Assembly (NCBI RefSeq): GCF_003287975.1
Contig: NZ_QMKQ01000015.1
Span: 44,187 to 108,186, forward strand
Reading direction: 5' to 3'
Origin: Arthrobacter sp. AQ5-05
GTDB taxonomy: Bacteria > Actinomycetota > Actinomycetes > Actinomycetales > Micrococcaceae
Length of the DNA: 64,000 nt
Part shown: positions 8,103 to 17,349 of the stretch, one piece after another
Numbering within the stretch: position 1 is the stretch's first letter
Layout: every line of letters begins with the position of its first letter
Program-made: the position numbers and the translations under genes
Notes under the pieces: model-generated
Told to the model about the DNA's origin: nothing
What the model saw: only the letters and a program-made list of their open reading frames with translations
The model's database searches: none

Positions 8103-9353
8103 TCAGCGGGTCTTTTGTTCGCGCCCGTGCTCGACCGGCAGGGGTTCGACCCGTTCCAGGGCGTGCGGCAGGAACTTGCGCGAGTTCGTTCCGATAAAGG
8201 CCAGCGACACCAGGGCCAGGGCCATCATGGCGAGAATGATCCAGGCGCCGTCGATCCATTGCGCGGCCACGGCCACGGCTGTCGGGGCCAGGAATCCCAC
8301 GTAGGCCAGCGTGTAGAAGAACCCGGTGAGCTTGCCCAGCTCGTGGGCCGCGGCCAGCCGCTGGATCTCCAGCAGCCCGCCGACCATCAGCAGCCCGTTG
8401 CCGCAGCCCAGCACCGCGGAGGCCACCAGCCCCAGCGCGGGGCTCGGCACCAGGATCGCGGCCAGCAAGGCCGCCAGACCCAGCAGCACGACCAAGGCGC
8501 CGGTGAGCAGCGAACGGGCCGAAACCACGGTGTCCAGCCGGCGGGCCAGCGGCTGGATCAGCACGCTGCAGCCCAGCGTGATGGCCACCGCCGCCGTGGC
8601 GTAGGCCAGCCGTCCCTCCCCCAGCCCCGGAACAATGGCGGGGACGACGGCGAAACCGGTGGTGCCGGAGGCAAAGACCCATGGCGCCGCCGGCGCGACC
8701 ACCAGCCTGAACCGCTTGCGGGCCCGCGGGTTGGCGGCCTGCGCCTCCTCGGTTCCGCCGACGGGTTCTCCGGCGATGCGCGTCTCGGGCAGCCTGGCCA
8801 CCACGAAAAGCACCGGAACGCATAGGGCAATGTGCACCGCGTACGGGAGGAACGCCGGGGCGGGGGCGTTGTTGGCCAGCAACCCACCGACCACCGGGCC
8901 GAACCAGAACCCGGCGCTGGTCAGCAGGGACGCGCGCCGGGCTCCCGATCCTGCCACCGAGTGCAGGTCCCACGGCGCCTGGGAGAGTTCCTTGACCCAG
9001 CTGGTGGCCGCGGCCATCACCAGCCCCGTGGCGACGCCCGCCATGAGGCGCCCGGCAAAGAGCGGAAGGGCCCCGAGAACCGAGCCCATCATCGCCACGT
9101 TGGCCGTCATGGACAGGGCCACGGCAAAGAGGGTGATGTGCTTGCGCCCGGTCCGGTCCGAGTACCTGCCGCCAAGCAGCAGTGCCGGCACCAGCCCCAG
9201 CACGTAGACACCCAGCATCGAGGTGACCATGATCTCGGAGAAGCCGTGCTCCTGCCGGTAGTAGACCAGCAGGGAGACGAACTGGTTGGCACCCCAGCCG
9301 ACCATCATCAGGCTCAGGGCTGCGGGGAACCAGGGCTTGGCTGGGCGGGACAT
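8103..9353 (-). CDS. MFS transporter
   Basis: This is a major facilitator superfamily membrane protein, 416 aa, with about 12 hydrophobic segments. The loop 2-3 signature GGRYSDRTGRKH is intact near residues 61-72. It resembles multidrug or sugar-efflux-type MFS proteins, but no substrate motif is visible. The ATG at 9353 has a GAAGGA about 13 nt upstream. The gene is monocistronic, convergent with the hypothetical lipoprotein, and divergent from the purine-salvage genes across about 410 bp. Confidence 0.82.
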   Translation of the reverse strand: MSRPAKPWFPAALSLMMVGWGANQFVSLLVYYRQEHGFSEIMVTSMLGVYVLGLVPALLLGGRYSDRTGRKHITLFAVALSMTANVAMMGSVLGALPLFAGRLMAGVATGLVMAAATSWVKELSQAPWDLHSVAGSGARRASLLTSAGFWFGPVVGGLLANNAPAPAFLPYAVHIALCVPVLFVVARLPETRIAGEPVGGTEEAQAANPRARKRFRLVVAPAAPWVFASGTTGFAVVPAIVPGLGEGRLAYATAAVAITLGCSVLIQPLARRLDTVVSARSLLTGALVVLLGLAALLAAILVPSPALGLVASAVLGCGNGLLMVGGLLEIQRLAAAHELGKLTGFFYTLAYVGFLAPTAVAVAAQWIDGAWIILAMMALALVSLAFIGTNSRKFLPHALERVEPLPVEHGREQKTR

Positions 9354-9767
9354 GGCTGTGATCGCGATCCTTCAACGGGCGGTGGCATACGTGCTTGCTG
9401 GCCAGTGTTTCACGGTTGCGCCCCGGCAACGGGGTTGATGACTCGGTGCATCGCCGCCCCGGTGGGCCTCGCGATGTCCGGCCCGCTCCAGGTCCCCTCG
9501 TTCACCGCGAAAACCACGGCCTGCCGGCTCGGGATCGCTGCCGGCTGCGCGGGAGGGCCGGGCCCCTGGACCCCGAATTCTTCCACGGGCAGCCGAAGGA
9601 CACCCGGACGCCGCCGGCCACCACCCGCGGCTGGCCGAAGCCCGGGCGCCCGGTAGTCTTGATACCTGATTCCGCGAAGGCTCCCCCGGGCAACTGCGCA
9701 CCACGCGCCCCGGCCGAGGGAGCCTTGCGCGTGGCCAACCCACCGACCAACAGCAGGGGCAACACCT
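9354..9767. other. Intergenic region without a supported gene
   Basis: This GC-rich 414-bp stretch lies between divergent genes. Short open frames exist on both strands (for example 9410-9814 minus and 9395-9826 plus), but their translations are Arg/Pro/Gly-rich without recognisable domains and run into the nucleoside hydrolase gene. It presumably holds the promoters of the flanking genes. I see no terminator or RNA gene here, and a decayed gene cannot be excluded. Confidence 0.4.
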
Positions 9768-10757
9768 ATGGACAGCAGCATCGACACGCGACCGTTCTTC
9801 CTGGATTGCGACACCGGGATCGATGACGCCCTGGCGCTGGCCTACCTTCTGGGGGCCGGGGCCAACCTCGTGGGCATCGGCTCGGTCTCCGGGAACACCA
9901 GCGCGGCCCAGGGGGCGCTCAACACGCAGAACCTGCTGGCGCTGGCCGGCCACGCGGGAATCCCGGTCGCGCTGGGCCACCACGACGCGCAGGCCCGCCC
10001 GTACGGCGGAGGGGCACCCCATGTGCACGGGAACAACGGCATCGGCGAGGTCCAGCTTCCCGACGCGGGCCTGGAACTTGCCCCCGAGTCCGCGCCCGAG
10101 ATGCTGGTGCGGCTGGCCCGGGCGCACGCCGGGGAATTGCGCGTCATCGCCATCGGCCCGCTGACCAACATCGCTTCGGCGCTGCGCTTGGACCCCGGGC
10201 TTCCCTCGTTGGTGAAGGAACTGACCATCATGGGTGGCGCGGCCCTGGCCCCGGGCAACATCACCGCCGTCTCCGAGGCCAACATCCACAACGACCCCGA
10301 GGCCGCCGCGGAGGTCTTTGCCGCCGGCTGGGAGATCGTGCTGGTGCCGCTGGATGTGACCATGAACCACGTGCTGGAGGAACACGACCTCCAGACCCTG
10401 GCTGCCAGCGAGTCACCGGCAGTGCAGGCGGTCGCGGCGATGCTCGGCTACTACTTCGATTTCTACCAGGGCGTCTTCGGCAGGCGCTGCTCGGTCATGC
10501 ACGACCCGCTGGCCGCGGCCATCGCGATCGGGAAGGTGCGGCCGACCTCCGCGCCGTACGCGCGCGTGGTCGTTGACGCCACCGACGGGCCGGGCCGCGG
10601 GCAGAGCATCTGCGACATGCGCGGAGTCTACAAGGGCCACCCCAAGCCCGACGGAGCGCACTGCCGCGTGGTGCTGGCGGCCACCGAGGATGCCATCGGG
10701 GAGATCGTGCGCGGCACCCTGGCGCTGGCCGCTGCGTCGCTGGTGGCTCTCCCGTGA
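9768..10757 (+). CDS. Nucleoside hydrolase (IU-NH family)
   Basis: This enzyme hydrolyses the N-glycosidic bond of nucleosides to ribose and base in salvage, 329 aa. The calcium-binding signature DCDTGIDDA is at residues 14-22. It is followed by VSGNTSAAQGALNTQNLLAL and the NDPEAAAEVF region, which contributes ribose and calcium ligands. The preference for purine or pyrimidine nucleosides cannot be read directly. The downstream deaminase overlaps by 4 bp (GTGA), so the two form a coupled unit in which released adenine could be deaminated to hypoxanthine. Confidence 0.9.
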   Translation: MDSSIDTRPFFLDCDTGIDDALALAYLLGAGANLVGIGSVSGNTSAAQGALNTQNLLALAGHAGIPVALGHHDAQARPYGGGAPHVHGNNGIGEVQLPDAGLELAPESAPEMLVRLARAHAGELRVIAIGPLTNIASALRLDPGLPSLVKELTIMGGAALAPGNITAVSEANIHNDPEAAAEVFAAGWEIVLVPLDVTMNHVLEEHDLQTLAASESPAVQAVAAMLGYYFDFYQGVFGRRCSVMHDPLAAAIAIGKVRPTSAPYARVVVDATDGPGRGQSICDMRGVYKGHPKPDGAHCRVVLAATEDAIGEIVRGTLALAAASLVALP

Positions 10758-11743
10758 AATTGCCCGTTGCCGAACTGCACATACATCTGGAAGGGACCCT
10801 GGAGCCCGAGACCATCCTGCACCTGGCCGGGCAGAACAACGTTGACTTGCCGTGGCCTTCGCTGGAGGAGCTGCGCGCGCAGTACGACTTCAGCAACCTC
10901 CAGTCCTTCCTCGACCTGTTCTACGCGAACTTGGCGGTGCTGCGCACCGCTGCGGACTTCCAACAGATCACCACCGCATACCTGCGCCGGGCCCACGAAT
11001 CGGGCGTGCGGCATGTTGAGTTGTTCTTCGACCCCCAGGCCCACCTCGAACGCGGCCTGACGCTTGCCGAGGTGATCTCCGGGATCCGTGCGGGCCTCGA
11101 GACGGGGTTGTCCCGCTGGGGCATCACGCACAAGCTCATCGCCTGCTTCTGGCGCCATGCCCCCGCCGAATCCGCGATGGAGATCCTGCGCACCCTGGTG
11201 CGGGAGAAGCACGCCGTCGACGGCATCGGGCTGGATTCCTCGGAGCTCGGCTACCCGCCGGTGCTGTTCCGGGAGGTCTTCGCCTACGCCCGGGAAAACG
11301 GGTTGCACGTTGTGGCCCATGCCGGCGAGGAGGGCCCGGCCGAGTACATCGTCCAGGCCCTCGACCTGCTGCAGGTCGAACGCATCGACCACGGAATCCG
11401 CTGCCTCGAGGACCCGGCCCTGGTACAGCGGCTGGTGGCCGAGCAGATGCCGCTGACCGTGTGCCCGCTCTCGAATGTCCGGTTGCGGGCAGTGGACACC
11501 ATGGCCGAGCATCCGCTGCGGCGGATGCTGGACCTTGGCCTGAAGGTATCCATCCACTCGGATGACCCCTCCTACTTCGGCGGCTACCTGGACGCGAACT
11601 TCGACGCGGTCATCGCGCAGTTCGACCTGAGCCGCGGGGAGCAGGCGGTGCTGGCCAGGAACTCGATCGAGGCGTCCTTCCTCGACGCCCCGGCCAAGGC
11701 ACTGCTTTTCGGCGAAGTGAACGCCTGGCTGGAATCACGCTAG
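10754..11743 (+). CDS. add: Adenosine deaminase family protein, adenine-deaminase-like
   Basis: This is a zinc-dependent purine deaminase, 329 aa. The metal and catalytic motifs are HIHLEGT (residues 9-15), VAHAGEEGP with the catalytic Glu, RIDHGIR, and SDDPSYFGGY. The GLDSSELGYPP segment and TVCPLSN followed by a short spacer are typical of the adenine-deaminase branch (yeast Aah1-like) rather than true adenosine deaminases. I therefore favour adenine to hypoxanthine conversion, though adenosine remains possible. The GTG start at 10754 overlaps the nucleoside hydrolase stop, so the genes form a two-gene purine-salvage operon ended by a strong terminator. Confidence 0.85.
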   Translation: MKLPVAELHIHLEGTLEPETILHLAGQNNVDLPWPSLEELRAQYDFSNLQSFLDLFYANLAVLRTAADFQQITTAYLRRAHESGVRHVELFFDPQAHLERGLTLAEVISGIRAGLETGLSRWGITHKLIACFWRHAPAESAMEILRTLVREKHAVDGIGLDSSELGYPPVLFREVFAYARENGLHVVAHAGEEGPAEYIVQALDLLQVERIDHGIRCLEDPALVQRLVAEQMPLTVCPLSNVRLRAVDTMAEHPLRRMLDLGLKVSIHSDDPSYFGGYLDANFDAVIAQFDLSRGEQAVLARNSIEASFLDAPAKALLFGEVNAWLESR

Positions 11744-11757
11744 ATTCAGGCCAAGAA

Positions 11758-11814
11758 CCCCGAGCAAGGCCATGCCCGCCCTGTTGAACAGGGCGGGCAT
11801 GGCTTTGCTCGGGG
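11758..11814 (+). terminator. Strong bidirectional-capable terminator hairpin
   Basis: An almost perfect inverted repeat of about 27 bp (left arm begins CCCCGAGCAAGGCC, right arm ends GCTTTGCTCGGGG, one G-T pair) surrounds a very short loop. It lies between the converging deaminase and YcsI-like genes and can serve both. Confidence 0.85.
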
Positions 11815-11837
11815 TGTGTATTTGCGCCGCTTGCTTG

Positions 11838-12653
11838 CTACGGCACCAGGTAGTTGCTGTCGCGGGCGTCGGTGATGAGCATGTGCCCGGGCGCATGTCC
11901 GATGGCCAGCGCGGGCTTGGACTCCATGACGGCCGCCTGCGGGGTGACCCCGCAGGCCCAGAACACCGGGATGTGCCCGGCCGGGATCTGGACCGGATCC
12001 CCGAAGTCCGGCTTGGACAGGTCCGTGATGCCCAGTTCCTCCGGGTTGCCGATGTGCACCGGGGCCCCGTGCACCGCGGGGTAGCGGGAGGTGATGCGCA
12101 CCGCGTCGGACACCTGGGAGGCGGGGATCGGGCGCATGGATACCACCATGGGCCCGGACATCGACCCGGCCGAGGCGCTGCGGATGTTCGACTTGAACAT
12201 CGGAACGTTCACTCCCTGGTCGATGTGCGCGATCCTGATCCCGCCCTCCATCAATGCGGTCTCGAAGGTGAACGAGCAGCCCACGATGAAGGTGACCAGG
12301 TCATCGCGCCAGTACCCGGACAGGTCGGTTGGCTCTGCGACCTTCACGCCGTTTTCGTAGACGACGTACTTCGGCACGTCGGTGCGGATGTCCCCGCCGG
12401 CCAGCAGTTCCCCGCTGGTCTCCCCCGCGTCCAGCACGCCCAGGATCGGGCAGGACTTGGGGTTGCGCTGGGCGAAGAGCAACACGTCGAAGGCCTGGTC
12501 CCTGGGCACGATGATCAGGTTCGCCTGGGCGTAGCCGAGGGAGAAACCGGCGGTCGGCACGGCCAATCCGTTGCGGAACAGTTCACGTGCCTGGGCCGGG
12601 GACAGGTCTGCGCGTTCCCCGGCTCCGGGTGTTGGCGAATTGGCGGGTGTCAT
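11838..12653 (-). CDS. YcsI/DUF1445 family protein (putative hydro-lyase, D-glutamate cyclase-like)
   Basis: This cytoplasmic protein of about 271 aa belongs to the DUF1445 (YcsI) family. Recognisable blocks are FIVGCSFTFETALMEGGI, the GPMVVSMRPI segment, RYPAVHGAPVHIG, and the C-terminal FWACGVTPQAAV and APGHMLITDA. Members are annotated as putative hydro-lyases or D-glutamate-cyclase-like and cluster with 5-oxoprolinase and NRAMP-like genes (the Bacillus ycsFGI-kip locus). A GAAAGGA lies about 12 nt before the ATG at 12653. It sits 69 bp downstream of the NRAMP-like gene and is probably its operon partner. A role in 5-oxoproline or D-glutamate metabolism is inference. Confidence 0.85.
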   Translation of the reverse strand: MTPANSPTPGAGERADLSPAQARELFRNGLAVPTAGFSLGYAQANLIIVPRDQAFDVLLFAQRNPKSCPILGVLDAGETSGELLAGGDIRTDVPKYVVYENGVKVAEPTDLSGYWRDDLVTFIVGCSFTFETALMEGGIRIAHIDQGVNVPMFKSNIRSASAGSMSGPMVVSMRPIPASQVSDAVRITSRYPAVHGAPVHIGNPEELGITDLSKPDFGDPVQIPAGHIPVFWACGVTPQAAVMESKPALAIGHAPGHMLITDARDSNYLVP

Positions 12654-12722
12654 GGTGGCTGGCGTCCTTTCGACAGGGTGTTTCAGCTTGCGGGGATGTT
12701 GGTGGGCGTTCGGGCTTCGGGG

Positions 12723-13940
12723 CTAGACCCAGAGCTTGGAGAGGCCCGCCAGGGAGTTCCAGCCGAGGAAGAGGGTCAGCAGCCAGGTGGCGACGCCGAT
12801 AATCAGCAGCCACTTGGGGTAGACGTAGCCCTGCAGCAGGTCGCGGCGGCGCCAGGCGGCCCAGAGCAGGACCGCGAAGCCGACCGGCAGGATCAGTCCG
12901 TTGAAGGCGCCGGCGAAGATCAGCAGCGTCTGCGGGGCCTGGCCCAGGAAGAGGTAGATGACCGCACACACCGCGATGAACGCGACGGTGATCAGATTGC
13001 GGGTGCGCTCGGGGGTGGTGGACTTGGTGACGAAGGAAACCGAGGTGTAGGCGGCACCGATGACGGATGTCAGGGCGGCGGCCCAGAGGATCACGCCGAA
13101 GGAGCGCATCCCGATATCTCCCGCAGCGTGGCCGAAGGCCTCGGCGGCCTTGTTGTCGCTGGTCAGCACGACTCCCCCGGCGACAACGCCGAGGATGGCC
13201 AGGAACAGCAGCACGCGCATGATGCCGGTGACGATGATGCTCAGGATGGAGGTGCGGGTGATGTCCTTGACGTTCTCGACACCGGCCGCGCCCGAGTCGA
13301 GCATGCGGTGGGCGCCGGCGTAGGTGATGTAGCCGCCGACGGTGCCGCCGATCAGCGTGGTGATGATCAGGAAGCTGATGTTCTCCGGCAGGACCGCGTT
13401 CTTCAGCGCCTCGCCCACCGGGGGTGCGGCGACGATGGCCACGTACAGCATCAACAGGATCATGATCGCGCCGAGCATCACCACGATCTTGTCCAGGGCC
13501 ATGCCGGCGCGCTTGGAGAGGAAGATCAGGATCGCCACGACGGCGGAAAGGATGCCGCCGATCTTGGGGTCGAGCCCCATCATGGCATTCATGCCCAGGC
13601 CGGTGCCGGCGATGTTGCCGATGTTGAAGACCATGCCGCCGATGAAGACCAGCGCGGCCAGGACCCATCCGATGCCGGGGAGCACCTTGTTGCCAAGTTC
13701 CTGGGCGCGGAGACCCGAGACGCCGATGATGCGCCACACGTTCAGCTGGACGGCGATGTCCACCAGGATGGAAACGACGATCGCGAAGGCGAAGGAGGCG
13801 CCGATCTGGACCGTGAATTCGGTGGTCTGGGTGATGAAGCCGGGCCCGATGGCGCTGGTGGCCATGAGGAACATGGCGCCAAGCATTGCTGTGCGCCTGG
13901 CAGAAGTACTGAGCTTCGGTTTCGTGCTTGGAGTGGCCAT
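12723..13940 (-). CDS. NRAMP-family membrane transporter, YcsG-like
   Basis: This is an integral membrane protein of 405 aa with about 11 hydrophobic helices and the overall NRAMP layout. The TM1 segment reads IGPGFITQTTEFT (about 31-43) where metal-transporting NRAMPs have the DPGN metal-binding motif. The TM6 region (GGTVGGYITYAGAHRML) lacks the Met-Pro-His motif. Metal transport is therefore doubtful. The pairing with a YcsI homologue matches the Bacillus ycsG-ycsI arrangement, where the transporter has been proposed to work with 5-oxoproline metabolism. Tandem FCD-type operators lie upstream. Confidence 0.83.
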   Translation of the reverse strand: MATPSTKPKLSTSARRTAMLGAMFLMATSAIGPGFITQTTEFTVQIGASFAFAIVVSILVDIAVQLNVWRIIGVSGLRAQELGNKVLPGIGWVLAALVFIGGMVFNIGNIAGTGLGMNAMMGLDPKIGGILSAVVAILIFLSKRAGMALDKIVVMLGAIMILLMLYVAIVAAPPVGEALKNAVLPENISFLIITTLIGGTVGGYITYAGAHRMLDSGAAGVENVKDITRTSILSIIVTGIMRVLLFLAILGVVAGGVVLTSDNKAAEAFGHAAGDIGMRSFGVILWAAALTSVIGAAYTSVSFVTKSTTPERTRNLITVAFIAVCAVIYLFLGQAPQTLLIFAGAFNGLILPVGFAVLLWAAWRRRDLLQGYVYPKWLLIIGVATWLLTLFLGWNSLAGLSKLWV

Positions 13941-14006
13941 GATTCCATCCGTCGGGGGTGCGGGTGACAGCTGTCACAAGTGGGGAGCGATGAAAGGTAC
14001 ATTACA

Positions 14007-14044
14007 GGTTGTTGAACAATCATGGCAATAGGTTGTTCAACAAT
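14007..14044. promoter_or_regulatory. Tandem FCD/GntR-type operators upstream of ycsG-like gene
   Basis: Two copies of GGTTGTTSAACAAT (S = G at 14007-14020, C at 14031-14044) lie 24 bp apart centre to centre. Each contains the palindrome TTGTTSAACAA, which fits the FCD-regulator consensus TNGTNNNACNA exactly. They lie 67-104 bp upstream of the ycsG-like start, a typical operator position. The cognate regulator is not identified. Confidence 0.65.
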
Positions 14045-14113
14045 TCATCCCGGGCACCCCCTCCCCCGACGCCGAAGGAAACCCGCGGATTGCACCCGAA
14101 CCCGGACACGACA

Positions 14114-14158
14114 AGGCCCTTCCCCGCGCCGCGGTTCGCCGGCGCAGGGAAGGGCCCA
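14114..14158 (-). terminator. Terminator after DUF1540 gene
   Basis: An inverted repeat (AAGGCCCTTCCCCGCGCC and GGCGCAGGGAAGGGCC around a 10-nt loop) lies directly downstream of the DUF1540 stop codon on the minus strand. Confidence 0.7.
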
Positions 14159-14170
14159 AACAGTCGCGAC

Positions 14171-14464
14171 TCAGGCGCCGTGCTCGTACGTGAGACAGTC
14201 CGCATTGTCCGCGCCGGGCCCCACGCGCACCGATTCCGCCGCACACATCAGGTGGTCATTGTGGGTGCATTCCATGCGCTGGCAGGCACCCACCGAGGCC
14301 AGGATCTTGGGCAGGCCGCCGTGCACGCCGGTGTCGATGAACGTCGCGCATTGTGCGTGGTCGGCATTTCCGCCGATGGTGATGCCCGATGCCCCGCAAT
14401 GGGTGTGGTCGTTGAACGAGCAATTGGACACGGAACATTCGGTAACGGGCACGGTGACTGTCAT
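14171..14464 (-). CDS. DUF1540 domain-containing cysteine-rich protein
   Basis: This is a 97-aa cytoplasmic protein with two copies of a Cys-rich motif: VTECSVSNCSFNDHTHCGA...CATF and VGACQRMECTHNDHLMCAA...CLTY. The spacing of four Cys per copy is that of DUF1540, a small domain thought to bind metal. The ATG at 14464 is preceded by GAGGAG 7 nt upstream, so the longer frame (to 14566) is rejected. The gene is monocistronic with its own terminator. Function is unknown; metal binding is inferred from the cysteines only. Confidence 0.85.
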   Translation of the reverse strand: MTVTVPVTECSVSNCSFNDHTHCGASGITIGGNADHAQCATFIDTGVHGGLPKILASVGACQRMECTHNDHLMCAAESVRVGPGADNADCLTYEHGA

Positions 14465-14693
14465 GATGCACTCCTCGAACCGGCGGTCTCGCGGATTTCG
14501 AACCGCTCCGGGTACCACGGTAACCCCAAACCGTGCCCGGAAATTAGTGCTGCTTACGGGTCCCAATCGGGAGGGTCGCTACCCTCGGATACACGATTGC
14601 GGGGCACGATTCAGTGCGCCGAATATGCCCGAATCCCGATCGCGCACCCCGCCTACGGTGATGCACCTCACGCGCGGGACGTGCGTGCGGCTG

Positions 14694-16163
<1,470 letters not shown>

Positions 16164-16170
16164 GACGGGG

Positions 16171-16665
16171 CTACAGCCAGGGCACCGCGCCCTGGCTGTG
16201 CTCGAAGACCAGCGAGGTCTGGGTGGTGGCCACCGCAGGGTTTGCCGAGAGGTTGTCCAGGACGAACTGGCGCACGTCCTTCGAATCGCGCACCGCCACG
16301 TGGATCAGGAAGTCGTCCGCACCGCCCAGGAAGAAGAGCTGGGTGACCCCGGGCTTGGCGCGCATTTCTTCGGCAAAGGAGGACATCAGGTGGCGGGCGC
16401 CGGGGCGGATCTTCACGAAGATCAACGCCTCGAGCGCGTGCCCCAGGACCTCGGGGTCGATTTCCAGGGTGAAGCGGCGGATGACCCCCGCCGAGCGCAG
16501 CGCGTTGAGCCGGGCCAGGCAGGTCGAGGGGGCGATGCCCAGTTCCTCGGCAAGCGAGTTGTTGGTGCGGCGCGCATTCTCCGTGAGCATGCGCAGCAGC
16601 CCGCGGTCGATGTCGTCCAGCTCCACGGGGTTGGACTGGCGAATATTCCTTTGAGTGATGGCCAT
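16171..16665 (-). CDS. Lrp/AsnC-family transcriptional regulator
   Basis: This 164-aa regulator begins with an AsnC-type HTH (LDDIDRGLLRMLTENARRTN then SLAEELGIAPSTCLARLNAL) and continues into a RAM/ACT ligand domain (VTQLFFLGGADDFLIHVAVRD). Such proteins sense amino acids and form octamers or hexadecamers. The ATG at 16665 was chosen; a GTG seven codons upstream (16686) is an alternative with AGGGAA 13 nt before it. It is convergent with guaB1. Targets are not evident. Confidence 0.88.
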   Translation of the reverse strand: MAITQRNIRQSNPVELDDIDRGLLRMLTENARRTNNSLAEELGIAPSTCLARLNALRSAGVIRRFTLEIDPEVLGHALEALIFVKIRPGARHLMSSFAEEMRAKPGVTQLFFLGGADDFLIHVAVRDSKDVRQFVLDNLSANPAVATTQTSLVFEHSQGAVPWL

Positions 16666-16817
16666 GCCGGTACCCAGCTCTCGCACTAAAACAATGGTTC
16701 CCTGAATCGTACCGACGAATATTTGCCAAAGCGCTCAACGCGCCGCAGGAAGAACACGACAGTGCACCCACTCGTTGCCGGGGTCCCGGGGCCCAGTTCA
16801 GTTGCGGGAGCCCTTGG

Positions 16818-17270
16818 TCAGGAGTCTTGCCGGCGGTAGCGGATCCACGCCAGGGTCGTAATCGCCAGCACCAGCGCCCCCGCCACGATCCACTGCCAGC
16901 CCAGGGCCAGCCAGGCGTAGATCACTGCCATGCCCACGGTGGAATACATGGTGGCCCAGATCAGGCAGCCGACAACGACCGCCGGGAGGTAGCGCAGCAC
17001 CGGCATCCGGGCGACACCCGCGCTGGCGTTGACCGCGGTCTGGATGCCCACGGTCATGAAGGACAGCGGGATGGCAAGGATGCCCCAGCGCTGGATGAAC
17101 CGTTCGGCCCGCTGGTAGATCGGCCCGGTGAGCACATGCTGGAAACGGGTGTGCTTCACCCCGGCGGCGATGCCGCGGCCCAGCCAGTAGGTGGTGTTCG
17201 CACGGGCCATGGAAAGCAGGAACAGAAAGGCAAACGCCCAGCCGAAGGGTGCGTCTTTTAACCAGTCCAT
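16818..17270 (-). CDS. DedA/VTT-domain membrane protein
   Basis: This is a small polytopic membrane protein of about 150 aa. It shows the DedA/SNARE-associated pattern: an aromatic-rich N-terminal helix, ANTTYWLGRGIAAG, an amphipathic segment with RAERFIQRWGILAIPLSFMTVG, and RMPVLRYLPAVVVG. DedA proteins act in membrane homeostasis and lipid-carrier flipping. The ATG at 17270 follows a TAGGCT -10-like hexamer by 7 nt, consistent with a leaderless transcript; the longer frame to 17387 has no support. It is shorter than canonical DedA (about 200 aa). Confidence 0.75.
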   Translation of the reverse strand: MDWLKDAPFGWAFAFLFLLSMARANTTYWLGRGIAAGVKHTRFQHVLTGPIYQRAERFIQRWGILAIPLSFMTVGIQTAVNASAGVARMPVLRYLPAVVVGCLIWATMYSTVGMAVIYAWLALGWQWIVAGALVLAITTLAWIRYRRQDS

Positions 17271-17349
17271 GGTTCCCAGCCTATCGGTGCCGGGCCGCGG
17301 GACCTGACTTTCGTGAGCCACCATACACCGCCCGGTAAGTGCTCTTTTC

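Noticed and set aside
9395..9826. Possible genes in the spacer before the nucleoside hydrolase (both strands)
   Set aside because: The translations are Arg/Pro-rich, have no domain, and overlap the start of the hydrolase.
12583..13977. 464-aa minus-strand frame across the NRAMP-like gene
   Set aside because: It is an alternative frame, Arg/His-rich without helices; the in-frame NRAMP-like protein is unambiguous.
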